In this document: in pieces, positions 1 to 11,589 of the stretch
Layout of the letters: the number at the start of each line of letters is the position of its first letter
Position numbering within the stretch: position 1 is the stretch's first letter
Source: Gnetum montanum
Lineage: Eukaryota > Streptophyta > Gnetopsida > Gnetales > Gnetaceae
Direction of reading: 5' to 3'
Assembly (NCBI GenBank): GCA_015680685.1
Contig: MNCI01003051.1
Location: forward strand, 1 to 64,000
DNA: 64,000 nucleotides
Notes under the pieces: model-generated
The model's database searches: none
Told to the model about the DNA's origin: nothing
The model's input: the letters and a program-made list of their open reading frames with translations, nothing else
Position numbers and translations under genes: made by a program

Positions 1-37
1 AACCTTGTATGATATAACTAATCTAGATAACTAGCAC

Positions 38-58
38 CATAACCAGCAACGACACTAA
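38..58 (-). other. Primer-binding site of element X, decayed tRNA-Asp complement
   Basis: On the minus strand, directly after the LTR end, the sequence reads TTAGTGTCGTTGCTGGTTA. It keeps the core of the tRNA-Asp complement TGGCGCCGTTGCCGGGGA, with mostly C-to-T and G-to-A changes. Its place left of the LTR shows that the neighbouring LTR is a 5' LTR and that the body of this element continues off the left edge. Confidence 0.6.
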
Positions 59-920
59 TGATGAGTGGTGAGGTACCCCTACACTCAACCATAAGAATAC
101 GAGCGTTTCACGCATGATCTAGTTGAACTCTGCAAACAGACTAGTTGTGGTATCTAGATGGTTATTCTTAGATTGCAGTTCACTGTCTTCCCACCTGGAC
201 TAGTATTAGCTTTGTCACGTATGGTTTAGTCCAGAGTGAGGTGTATGATGTGTTTCTACACTAGTACTAATCCTGAGTATGATGGAAAATAATATTAACT
301 AAGCTAAGAGAGAGAGGGTGAGAGAGAATCTAAGTTAGCCTAAGTGTGATGAGCATCCATTCCTCAATCATCTGTACACATCTTGGACCTCGTGCACAAC
401 TACCACTAGAATTACCAAGCACAGATCCTAGGTACGCTACTGGGATGCTAAGTAGTCACACTTAAATGCTCGTGATCAAGTCGTACTCATTCCGCGTTTA
501 ATAGGAGTTTAGGGTAAAGAGATGTTAACTACAAAAGCAATAAATAATAATAAAAATTAAATAATTAAACTAAGTGAATGTTGCAATGATGAAGTAATCT
601 TGATCTTTATTTCTGATCATGTGTGTGTCCAAGTATGTCACACTCGAATAAGGATGTCATACAATTACAATCACCACATTGTGGGCATGCACTGAGAAAT
701 AATTCTAACTCTAAGAAGGAAAAATTGCAAGAGTTTGTGTAAGGAACTAAGAACTAACTATCTAAAATAGGGAAATTTGCCTCTTATTTATAGACATTGT
801 GATGGGCCGCGATATCGCGTACATGATATCGCTAGGTAGATGCAATATCGCGGATGCGATATTGCGGTTGCTGCGATATCACGGTAGCTATATCACAACT
901 AGAAAATTCATGACTCATCA
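59..920 (-). repeat. 5' LTR of element X (Athila-like family A)
   Basis: An 862-bp LTR on the minus strand. On the plus strand it begins TGATGAGT at 59 and ends GACTCATCA at 920, so it has the 8-bp terminal inverted repeat seen in all family A LTRs here. A TATA box (CTATAAATA on the minus strand) lies near 785-793. Upstream of it on the minus strand, U3 holds repeated palindromic GATATCGCG-type words (about 808-898). No polypurine tract adjoins 920, while a primer-binding site adjoins 59, so this is a 5' LTR. Element X is inserted in the gag region of element 1, which resumes at 921. Confidence 0.85.
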
Positions 921-1600
921 ACAATTGATTGTACCATCCTAGGGGGACTTATTACCAACCTCAACATGGTCATCAAGTACAATGGCAACAACCACAGTAG
1001 TGGGAGAGGCTACCACCAAATCAACCCTATCCATCGAAATTGCACAAATATTATGTTCAACACCCTATTTCTCCAACTAGTTCTACATCCTCTACTTCAA
1101 ATTTCCACTACCACTCTCCCGAGTACCATCAAACCATGACATCCCTTGAAGGATCACCGCCTCATGCCTCTTACCATCCATTCTACCCTTGATATTCTCA
1201 TACTCCACCTCATCATATGCCACCACCAAGGACACAAGAAGGTTTTGCACCATAATATCAACAAATGAATGTCACTTGTGCTGCAAATGTGCATAAACAT
1301 GCTAAGAACAATGGGTCTCAATCGTAACATAGGAAACATCCCTTTTGGAGGAAAGGTCATAAGCCAAAGAAAAAGACTCATGGATCTACAAAATCATCCA
1401 AACTAGCATAATGCCAATCTAGTGCAATGCCTCCCTTTTCACCACCACCATTCTCTGATCATACACAAGGGCCACTATCCATCATTACTCCAATCCCAAA
1501 CCAAAATAATGAATTGAACAATGTGGAAAGACAAAAAATCCATGCATACCATATCATGATCAAGGATGCAATCGTGGGCTAGACATTCGTAACATTAACA
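921..1600 (+). pseudogene. gag: Element 1 gag, C-terminal fragment
   Basis: Plus-strand reading with several stops. It is proline-, tyrosine- and histidine-rich, and matches the gag tail of element 2 (minus strand, about 18900-19330): both contain YYVQ, then a serine/threonine stretch, then EYHQT and a YHP motif. In Ty3/gypsy elements gag forms the capsid and its tail binds nucleic acid. The 5' part of gag is missing here because element X is inserted at 920/921. The reading fades near 1560-1600, and protease, RT, RNase H and almost all of integrase are absent, so a large deletion joins gag to the post-integrase spacer. Confidence 0.65.
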
Positions 1601-1775
1601 CATGTCATACCTTAATCCACCATACATTTAACAATCAAGTGTGTCACTAATGATTTTTCTATCTAGCCAAGGCACCATCAATAGACACCCAGTGGCTAGG
1701 GCATGAACAATTACCAATGTTTCATACATGCATGGATCCCATATATCCACTTATTAATCCTTGTCATGGAAAAAT

Positions 1776-1791
1776 TTTTAGTCGTGGGGGT
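1776..1791 (+). other. Internal (second) polypurine tract of element 1
   Basis: TTTTAGTCGTGGGGG resembles the 3' polypurine tract TTCAGTCATGGGGG that precedes the LTR at 6691-6703. It lies at the inferred end of integrase, before the long spacer. Element 2 has the same duplicate at 15542-15558 (minus). It could be a second plus-strand priming site, or a relic of an LTR-edge duplication. Confidence 0.45.
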
Positions 1792-1799
1792 CATCCCCC

Positions 1800-3842
1800 A
1801 TTCTAATATTCAAGACTCTTAAGTGCTTTTCATCTTTTTGTTTTACAATTTTTTAGTCATTTTCCTATTTCTTGATCCAATTTTTCCTATTTCTTAGAAT
1901 TTTTTCTAGTTATTGTTTTCATGTTGTGTAATCTTGCTTGTGAATAAAATGATCATGTTGTCCATTGAGGTGAGGCTTTCTCTATGTTGTCAAGTGATAA
2001 GGGACTAATTATTTGGACATTAAGACTACAACATCCATCCACCCATTCCATTAATAAGAGGTTCTTACCTTGGTCATAATGATCTTCTTTTTCATCGTCC
2101 AACCTAAAAATAAATTCATAATCATTATGTCTAGCTAGAAGAGTGCAGAACCAAGGAAGAATGTGAAGGTTATGACATCAAGGGGATTTGTGGATTCTCT
2201 TTGACCACTTTTGTATGTTTTATCATGTTGCTGAGGTTGTAATAATATCCTTGTAGATGTAACGAAAAATGGAAGTAAGAGTAACCTAAAATGACACTAA
2301 ATAAACTTTTGTAAGTACCACTAGAAAGACATGATCCATGCTTGAAGGTTGGCAACTTCTCAAAATCAAAAAAATAAAAAACAATACAAAACAAAAGAAT
2401 GTGTGCCATAATATAGCTCTTTCCTTGGACAAAATGCCAAGTGATGTTACTCCTCACAACTATGATAGCCTTATGGTTGTCCATCGACATGATGAAGTGA
2501 TGCGATGTCACTACAATGTGGTGCAGACTTGGTTTGAATCTTGGAAGGAAGGACTCATGATCATTTAACCATTAATAACACACAAGGTTTCATTGTGCCC
2601 ATGGTAAGACACCTCATGTCCCAATTTCTGCAATCCTTTCTATAGTCCATCTCATCTTGTTATTCAAGTGATCATAACTTGTGGTTTTGTGTAACATAGA
2701 GTTATTATCTCAAATTGGTGGTTTTAACATGTGTGTTTTGTTTCACAAGTATGCATTGTATTCAACCCCTTTAGTGCCTACAAACATTTTTAGGTGTGGT
2801 TATACAAGGGCATCATAAGCTGGAGCCTACTTGGGGGAAGATCCACCTATGTAACTTTTGTGACTTGTACTTGTTTGACACAACCACATCATTCTTAACC
2901 ATCCAAGCACTTAATTATTAGATTCTATTGTTTTCCTTCTCATGTAACTTGATCCATTCACAACCTCAATTTCAATGCCTTTTTTCTTTCTTCTTCTAAA
3001 GCTGTTCACATCAAAAGTCCACCTTCCAACACTTCCAGTGCCTCAAACTATGGACCTAACCTCAAACCTTCCAACCAATCATAGAGCTTCATGTTCCATG
3101 CTCAATTGTCCCATTTAATGCATATTCTTGAACCTTGATATCAAGTACTCGATATTGGGTGGAACACAACTTTGGATACCCAAAATCAGGTCACACAAAA
3201 CATATATATATGATCCTCGTAGTGCCCAAACTTTATTCTCATCATTTGCTACTAGAGAAGTTGTTCAAATTTTCTCTTGCAACTTAGAGCTCTATGCAAC
3301 CACTTTACACTTGCAATATTTGGCTCTCTACTACTTTCATCTCCATGCCATTTAGACCCATCTAAACATTGGCTCTCTACTGCTTTCATCTCCATGCCAT
3401 TTAGACCCATCTATACATGGAGTGTTCAAGTTAGTCACGGGGGGAGGGGGGAGTGGTGGAGAGAGGGGGGATGTGTGGGGGCAGGGATGGCGGGGGGTGG
3501 AGTGTGCTCACATGAAAAACTTGTTCCAATTGATGATAATTTGCTATCACCTAGAAGGTATTATAAGGGTAAGAGTGTTAAAAAATTTAGGTGTTATCAT
3601 GAATAATCAATCATATTAATGCCAAAAACCTTAATTTTTCCACCCAAGGAACCACAACCATCATAAAAAGCCACACATAAGAAAAAAGAAATAAACTATG
3701 TAAGGTCGTACAAAGAGATAGACACTTTTTAGGGATTTTTCTTGAAAATTTTTCTAACTCTATAGTCATATGAACTAAGAACTTGATGAACTAAGGTAAT
3801 GAGTAAGGTATAAACTAATTACAGAGTTAGAAAAACACCAAA
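1800..3842 (+). other. Element 1 spacer between integrase end and ORF3
   Basis: No convincing coding sequence; the short ORFs here are not conserved. The stretch around 2321-2350 (CTAGAAAGACATG, then GCTTGAAGGT) matches the spacers of element 3 (about 48855) and element 2 (minus, about 14740), so this is conserved non-coding element sequence. It holds a 49-bp tandem duplication (3321-3418), a U3-like patch with GATATC and TCGATATTGGG near 3135-3190, a G-rich tract (3435-3500), and a possible 5'-leader intron before ORF3 (GT at 3569, AG ending 3830, weak). Confidence 0.6.
3321..3418 (+). repeat. 49-bp direct tandem duplication
   Basis: Two adjacent copies of a 49-bp unit (3321-3369 and 3370-3418), starting TGGCTCTCTACT and ending in ACCCATCTA plus a few bases, differ at only a couple of positions. 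The duplication is recent relative to the decayed element around it. Confidence 0.9.
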
Positions 3843-6517
3843 ATGAGATGCACAAGGAGAACCTTTGCAAAGAGTAGCTAAACATCTATGAGGTGGCCAT
3901 GGCTAGTAGGGTGAGCTAGTAGAACATAAAGAGTAGGAAGCTCAATCTTTTAGCATTCATTAAGAGGCCCTTGCTATTGGACAGTTGGTCCAAGGAGAGG
4001 CTACAGAACCACCAAATCTCATGCAGGGACAACATCTCATGTTGTCTCCTGATTGTCTCATGACCATTTAAGAAAAGTCCATGTTGACCTCGATCATCAT
4101 GGAAATGAATTTTAGACCATTTATGAGGTTTTCTCTAGAAGTAGTTGAGATGCAACTTCAAGTGTCAGCCTTGTGGCCCATTCTTTTGAATAATGACAAA
4201 TGGTACCTTGGTGAGACCCACCAATTCTGGCACAACAAAGATGAAGGCACCACTGTAAACACCTATGGAGTTAATGTCCCTTTCTCAGTCAAGGCAATCA
4301 CAATAAATCTTAATCTACCAAAAAAAGGGGCTAAGGTAGCCCATTTATCCACCAAATCTAACCCTGACACTAGAAAACTATGGCTGAAACGAGCAGATGG
4401 AAAAGAAGATAAAACATATAATGAACTAACTCTAGAGGAGAGGACATACTTCAAGATTAGTACATATCATCTCTTTCCAACCAAAGGGCTTAACAAGATT
4501 TCAACATATGCAACTAGGGGAAGTGCTATCTTAATGGGCAAATACATGGCCAACCTTTCCCAATTTTACTTCACTGAAATTCAAAGGTGGTTTGAGTAGA
4601 AAAAGGTAAGGAAACCAACACTCCCATTCCCTTGCCTAATTAGAAAGTTATGAAAATGCACTAAAATCCTAGGATATACAAATGATATCCCCAGGAAGGC
4701 TCAAAATGCCTCCTTCGTCAAACTCCTCAAACCTATGGCACCAAGAAAAGATCTTAGAAATCGGAGAAGGAAGCAAAGCCCAAAGTAGAAGTACAATGTA
4801 AGCTTGAATAGCACCCAGAAACACAAGCTCTACCACCACCACCACAAGATTATAGACCCTCAATTAGCCTTCTACAAAAAATTGTTGAAGCTATCAATTG
4901 GGGAAGCAAAGATGAGTCCAATCTTTTCAACGTAATCGATGATACCATACAACCCACTATTTTAGCCAATCCAACAAGGGGAGAGATCTCATTACAATCA
5001 GGAGGAGAATGCCAATGGTCTAGGAAAATTTCTAGAAATGCAACATCCTTTCAGGTAATGCTTGAAACTATAGAAGGTGCCATAGTTGTGGTAATGTAGC
5101 ATCAGGATGTAACAGGCATAGCAGAGGTAATAACTGATCATATAAAAGAATCATTCAATGTGCTTATTGTGCCCCCCAGTAGATCTGATTGGGGCTAGAA
5201 ATGCACAAATGTTGGCTGGGGCTTTTATGACTCCTGCAATGCATGAGGATGCATTTTATTGATTCCTATAGATAAGGCAAGTGATGACCACCCTATTTGA
5301 CATCCCCAGTGATGTCATTGTAGCACAGTTAGATCTCATTATAGCATGTAGAAGCAGAAGTGCAAATGTTACAACAAGAGCTGGCTACCCTAAGAATCGA
5401 ACGACAAGATCTTGTCCATTTTGTTGTGCCTAATCAATTAGAATAATTTAGGATAGAGCTACTGTCCAAATTGATTAAAGAGTGTAGCTACAAAACAAGA
5501 AAAGGAGAAAGCAATTTGGAATGACTTAACTACTAATGCACAATCCTATGCATATAAAAATGCATTGATCACTGCGCAAGAAGAAAATAAGTAGCTCACC
5601 TCTAAAAATTCAAGGTTGACCACAATTGAAAAGCAGAAGAACATTCTTGAGAAGAGCATCCACAAGTTAAGATAACAACTAGTGAGGGTCAACTAGGACA
5701 TCAATAAATTGGCTAGAGATAATAGAACCCTCTTAATGGAGAAGGTCCATGCTATTCGACAAAAACTAGCAATAGAAATCAACATGTGGAAGAATGAGGA
5801 CAAGAAGCATGAAAAATTAAAAGAACACTTTCGCAACTAGGTAGGCATGTATAAGCAAATAAATGAAAAAGAGATCCAGATGGCTAAAGCCCACATTAGA
5901 TCCTTATTAACACAAAATCCTAAGTGGCAGCCAATTCTGGATAGCTATGCCTTGGTCCATGAGGCAAAAGTAAAAAATAAAGACCTACAAATCAAAGATT
6001 TGAAAGAATACATGGCGTTGGCTAACCTCAGATATGCCAACCACACATGTTAATAGCAGGAAGGCCTTGTAGTGAGCTAGAGAAGCAAGTAGTAGCCACT
6101 TATGCATTATATGACAAATAGTTTGCAGATAGAAAAGATTCTTTGCAAAAGCTCCATATAGCAAACAAAAAATTGGAGGTGGTTAAATCTAGCTACCATG
6201 GATAGAAGGATGTCATCTCAAACCTAGCTAGGAGATTAACAAATTCTCAAGAATTAAGAGAGAAAGCTAGGACCTTTGAGGAAGAATGATAGAAATTTGC
6301 TGCTTGGTATGTGAAGGCCAACAAGATGTTTTCGCAACTGCCATTCCATTGGGATGTACTCATGCTAGCACACATTGGTTCAGTAGCCTAGATGGTACAT
6401 GACCCAAGGACAGAAGAGGAAAATTTGTAGGCATTGCTTGATCATTATAAATTTCACAAGCCTAGTGACAAAGGAAAGCATTCAATGGAGGAGCCACTGC
6501 CTCTAGGCACTACATGA
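3843..6517 (+). pseudogene. Element 1 ORF3: post-integrase accessory protein
   Basis: A long, interrupted reading between the spacer and the 3' LTR, in the place of env-like ORFs of Athila-lineage elements. The best open part is 4081-4599 (172 codons): a globular-looking N-terminal domain with WPI...KWYLGETHQFW, matching element 3 at 60780-60860 (MWPI...EWYMGETYLF). The middle, to about 6250, is rich in K, E, Q, N and L and looks like coiled coil; 5847-6053 matches element 2 at 12090-12287 and element 3 at 62652-62852. The C-terminal part keeps HWDVLMLAHIG and DPRTEEE. The stop is taken at 6515; the start at 3843 is uncertain. I see no signal peptide or transmembrane segment and do not recognise the family. 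Confidence 0.6.
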
Positions 6518-6679
6518 GTTTCCCAGATTTTATCTTGTAATATTGTGTCCCATTTTTGTACTACACCATTGTAGCATGTAAGAGTAAATTTTTTTGTTGT
6601 TGTTTAAGTTAGTCAATAATCTCATACCTTCTCAATATTTTGTAAAGAACTAGTTTCTCATTTTGTTTAACTCAAGGAT

Positions 6680-6779
6680 GAGTTTTTATTCAGTCATGGG
6701 GGTATGATGAGTCATGAATTTGTTAGCAAGAGTTTTCATTTAGTTGTGGGGGTATGATGAGTCATGAATTCGTTGGCCC
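6680..6779 (+). repeat. 50-bp tandem duplication of the polypurine tract/LTR edge
   Basis: Units at 6680-6729 and 6730-6779 each contain the polypurine tract (TCATGGGGGTA, or TTGTGGGGGTA) followed by the LTR start TGATGAGTCATGAATT. The LTR edge is therefore present twice, at 6705 and 6755; I use 6755 as the LTR start because the sequence is continuous LTR from there. Confidence 0.85.
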
Positions 6780-7639
6780 TAATATTGGATACCTGATATC
6801 AGAGCCCCGATATTAGATGCCTAATATTAGAGCCCAAGATGCAATGTTGGATATCCGATATCATCCCCTCTATGCTAGCCTATAAATATAGCACTTGGGT
6901 GCATGGTTGAGATATACAGGAATAATAAAGAAGACAATTTTAGTTCTCAATTTTTAATAGTCTTACAGTTCTATTATTCCTAGTGCATGCCCATAGTGTG
7001 ATGTTTGTAATTGTATGACACCTTTGTTTGAGTGTGACGTACTTGGACACGTTACATGACTAGAAATAAAGATCGAGATTACTCCCATCATTGCAACATC
7101 CACTTAGATTATTATTACTTCTAATCATTAATTATTTACTATTTTCTTTAGTTAAATGTTTCCATTTATTGCTATTTACATTTCTTGTTATTAAGTGGAA
7201 TGAGTACGCCTTAGTCACAAGTGCTTAAGTGTAAGTACTTGGTAATCCAGCAGTGTATCATTTGGCACACTTAATGACATATGCTTGGAAATCCCAAAAG
7301 TAGTGTCATGAAGTCCAAGGTGTGTACAAACAATTAAGAGCGGATACTCTTTGTACATAGGCTAGTTTATATTTTAAACTCCATTATTTAGTAGCTTAAT
7401 TAATTCATCTCTTTGTCATCATTAGGAGTAGCATAGAATTAGACAACGTCATATGCCTCACTTTGGACTTAACCATATGTGACAAGGCTACCACTAGTCC
7501 AAGTGGGAAGATAGCGAACTGCAATTAGAGCATAATGATCTAGATACCACAACTAGTCTCATCCATAGAATTCGACCAGATCATGTTTAAACACTTGTGA
7601 TTCATAGGGTTGAGTGTAGGGGTACCTCACTACTCATCA
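6755..7639 (+). repeat. 3' LTR of element 1 (family A)
   Basis: 885 bp, TGATGAGTC...CTACTCATCA. U3 carries reiterated CCTGATATC, CCGATATTAGATGCC and CCTAATATTAG words (about 6778-6870), followed by a TATA box CTATAAATATAG near 6890. The R/U5 part contains the conserved stretch on growth from a short word TTTGTTTGAGTGTGACGTAC and ends GGGGTACCTCACTACTCATCA in two overlapping parts. It is preceded by a polypurine tract, so this is the 3' LTR of the plus-strand element at 921-7639. Confidence 0.9.
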
Positions 7640-9379
7640 ATGCAAGCAAGAGCATCTAAAAGATTTACGACTTCCACTACTAATTGAGGAAACTTAATCA
7701 CATATATATATTATTTTATTATGAACCAAATCCAAAATATTTTCAATAGTTAATATTCCACAAAAATTCTCACAAAATCCTATTTATATCAAGGGCTAAT
7801 TCAAAATAATCATAAAATATCTTAGAAGCAAGTTGGACAAAGTTTTCACATATTCTAAAAATTTACCAAAAAATAGAAAAAAAAATTCAACAAAATTATA
7901 ATATCAATTTTCATATAAAAAAGCCCAAAAATTTAGCAAAGTCTTGATATAGTAATTAAAATCATTAAAGAATAACAAATAATTAGAAAGTAGAAAAATA
8001 GAGTAGAAAATTCACAAAAAATTAGGGTAGCTACATGAAAAGAAAAATACAATAAACTTCCTTAACATGTTGCAAGGTCTTTCAAAATACTCTTATTAAC
8101 TTTTTTTTCCCACCCTAAAATGTTTATAATGTATCTTCACTTTCGTCTAACTTGATAAGATAAAATCTATTTATAAGCTAAATAATGACATGATACATGT
8201 ATAGAAATAGAAGAAATAGACATGAAATAGAAGAAACTAGGCTTAAAATGGATTCTATATGAACAAATATAAGTTAAAATAGTAGAATACTACTTTAGAA
8301 TTTTTTTTGTTTCAAAAATAGAGGAAAAATTCAAATTCAAAATGTAGATGGTGGAAAGTGTGCTGGAAGTGAAAATGAAACATATGTAATTTGTATACTT
8401 TGTATATAACATGTTTATATGTTTTTTAATACTTTATGTAAAGTAATCACCTTTCTTGTATTCATGTATCATATGCATTGACTTACTTTTTAATTTAATT
8501 TTAAATAATTTTTATAAACATTTTATATAAGTTCTTTTTCTAATTTTCCCTCCCAACTAATACTCCCAAGGTTCAAAGCCTCATAACAGCCACTTATAGG
8601 CTTTAAATCAAATTCTATTTAATATTATGAGATTCTTATCTAGCAAACTACACATTCATTTGTTGAAATAATATTTGAGTATCACTCATGATAAGTCATA
8701 TAGTTTAAATATTGCAACTTTTGCATGATTTTTAGCAAACTAGAAATATGATATCTTGAGAGTCATAACTCTAAATATAGTGAATCAAGGATCAAAACCA
8801 GTGTTTTTGAATATCCCAAATACATCTGTAAGGTTAGATTCTATGTAGGACATCATGTTAAAGAACTTTCTTACTAAATTTTTTCTATGTTATATTTAAT
8901 TATAATTAAAAATAAACTCAAAATTTTAGTTTAATAACAAAAAGTGCTAAGGAGTATGATCTAGGTAGGGTTAGGGTCCAAAATACTCTATGATCAGAGT
9001 ATGATATAATCACATGTGCATAATATAAAATAAAATATGCATAACTACATGTGCATAATAAAGAATAAATGTGTCTAATTGAATATGCATAAAGAAAAAA
9101 AATATGCATTGTAAAATACTTGTAATGACATGATAACCGATAGAAAGAAAAACTTTGGATTTCAACATTTAATCATAAAATTTATAGAAGATCTATAATT
9201 GAGCTCCAATAGTAGTAAAAGCAAAGGATACAAAACTTTAACAAAATACTCTAGCATGCATATTATATTTAATTATATAAGATAACAACAACAACAATAA
9301 TAGTTATATAGCAAAAATATTTTTTATTCCTAGCCTTTTCCTAGTCAAAAATAGTTATATAGTAACAACTTAGAGAAGC
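7640..9379. other. AT-rich sequence, no gene seen
   Basis: Very AT-rich DNA with no reading frame I can assign and no terminal repeats. It may be the decayed 5' part of the LINE that follows, or the host DNA into which that LINE inserted. I see nothing else in it. Confidence 0.5.
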
Positions 9380-10452
9380 TACTCTCTATGAATGAGAAAA
9401 TTTATCACAAGCTTTTCGTTTTCAATTGCTTGCCATGAAAATTGTTAATTTTACTAAGAAAGTAAAAATTTATCTATGTGGTGCCTTTAATGATAGAAAT
9501 CATTTTGATCAAATCATTATTAGTCACTAGAATTCTCAAGTATTTTTGGAATATGGGAAAAGTATATAATGGAATTGATGCTCTGAAGATAAGCAATTTA
9601 ATTATAGGAAAAAATATTTGTTAAATTTGAAATAAGAAATAAATTTATTGGTTCTAAATGACATCAAAAAATCCAAAATCTGATGGATTTAGTTTTGTAG
9701 AATTGTAAGATAATTCCAATATTCATTTTCTTCTTTCTAGCCTAGAAAATTGTAGGAGTGCCAAATGTTTTGAAGTAGGTGAAGAAATAATTGAATTTTG
9801 TCATTGCCCTTTGTACTTCATGTTATTAACATATACACAACTTATTAGATATTCCAAGAGGAAAAATAACTTTTGAAATGGCTACGAAAATGAAGAAGGA
9901 TTTTTAAAATAAAATTTAGAAGATTTGAAGTTCAAGTCTTACAAAAACTCTAATTATATTTATTCTTAATATTTTTAAAGGTCAAAATACAAACAATCAA
10001 CAATGATTTAATAAAAAATTTAAGACAACTAGAATTTTATTAAAGACTTAAAAGTCACTAGAGACAAAAACAAACTACTTTATTCGACATAATAAAGAAA
10101 GATCCCAAATATTTTTTGGCATTTAATTCAAAGCAAGAAAAGAACAAAGTATGCTTTCTCTCTCAAAGATATTGAAAATTTTCATCAAGCTTTGTTTAAT
10201 AGCAATGATAGAATAGAAGAGTGTCGTAACAATGATAATAAATTGTTCATTTTTTATGACATACTACACTAGATAAAAAGGATAGCACTAGAAAAAGATG
10301 TTGATGTGCATAACATATATGGAAAAAATGCTTAACAAATGCAATATCAAAGAAGCCAAATTTGATTCAAAAAATGGATTTAGAAAAAGAAATGATGCAT
10401 TAATAAAGTAGCTATGTTCTTTAGGAAAGAAAATAAAAAAGATCTAAATAAT
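9380..10452 (+). pseudogene. LINE (non-LTR retrotransposon), 5' part: endonuclease and start of RT
   Basis: Strongly decayed, AT-rich plus-strand reading. At about 9455-9520 it reads LCGAFNDRN, resembling the GDFNAR motif of APE-type LINE endonucleases. Near 10380-10452 it approaches the RT fingers and stops at the element 2 insertion. The continuation at 25578 begins NYRMI...FSKLL, the classic NYRxI motif of LINE RT. The two halves are separated by element 2, which has an ATAAT duplication at the joint, so they are one interrupted element. The 5' boundary is not visible. Confidence 0.6.
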
Positions 10453-11366
10453 TGATGAGTGGTGAAAGGTACCCCTACACCCAACCATATGAATCACAAA
10501 GCACTCATGTGTGATTCAGTTGAATTTCATGGACTCTCTGGTTTCTAGTGCACTAGTCTTCTAGGAAGTAAATCTTTCCCTATAGGTTGTTCATTGTCTT
10601 CTCGATTATACTTGTGAAGCATAATGGTATGGTTAAGTGTAATCGAGACATATGATTTTTATCATTTTGTGTTTTATGGTTTTGATGCTGAAAGAGAGAG
10701 ATGAAGTAATTTAATGACTAATTTAATTTAACTCACTAACCAATCTCTAGCTAGTCCTAACAAAAGCATCTAGTCCCACTTTCTATACATGTCCTGAACC
10801 CACGTATCCACTGCTAGGTTACCAAGCACTATGCTATTGGGTGTACTAAGCAATAACATTGTTGGGATTACCAAGTGAATATGTGTTACGTTTGAAGTAG
10901 TTGTACTTATGTATTTAATCTATCTAGCTTATCTTACGTAATTACTTAATTAGCTTAATTACTAAAAACATTAAATAAAGAACTAAAAGCATTAAATTCA
11001 TGAATGAAATATTTAAGCTATCCAAAGTGCTGCAAGGTTTATCAAGAAGCTCATCTTTATTACTATGCACACTATCAGACTTAGGTACAACAATGCTCGA
11101 ATAAAGATTCATACACTCAAGAAAAATATTCTAACTTTAAAATAGAAAAACTGTAAGAGCTCTGCTACTACTATGAATCTAATGCTCATAAACATGGCTG
11201 GGAGCTCATATTTATAGTTTTTGCTCTAGGACTATGTCAATGGGATCCTGTCAACGTAGCAAATGCTACGTCAATGTGACCCTGTCGATGAGGCCTTGTC
11301 AATAGGGGCCCAATGACAAGGCTGTGTCAATGAGGACTTGTCGATGCCACACTTTGATGCTCATCA
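10453..11366 (-). repeat. 3' LTR of element 2
   Basis: 914 bp, TGATGAGT at the left and GCTCATCA at the right. The TATA box (minus CTATAAATATGAG) is near 11207-11217. U3, between TATA and 11366, repeats GTCAATG and GATGAGGCC-like words. The polypurine tract adjoins it at 11367. Confidence 0.93.
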
Positions 11367-11390
11367 TACCCCCATGACTGAATGAAAAAT
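11367..11390 (-). other. Polypurine tract of element 2
   Basis: Minus strand: TTCAGTCATGGGGGTA directly before the LTR start TGATGAG. Identical in core to the tract of element 1. Confidence 0.85.
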
Positions 11391-11589
11391 CATTCTTGAG
11401 TTCTTTTACAAATTGGGAAGGTATGGGATTATTGACTAACTCTTAACAAAACAAAAGAAACTAACTTGACAAAATTAAGTGCTTGAGTGTACAGATCAAC
11501 ACATTCCAAAAATTGTGATGTTCATGACATAAAATTAAACACCATGACATGAATACACAAAAATAATTAGATAACACTTCCTTTGATGG

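Noticed and set aside
4081-4599. Independent host gene encoding a 172-aa protein
   Set aside because: The same sequence occurs in element 3 at 60735-61200 at the equivalent place, so it is part of retrotransposon ORF3.
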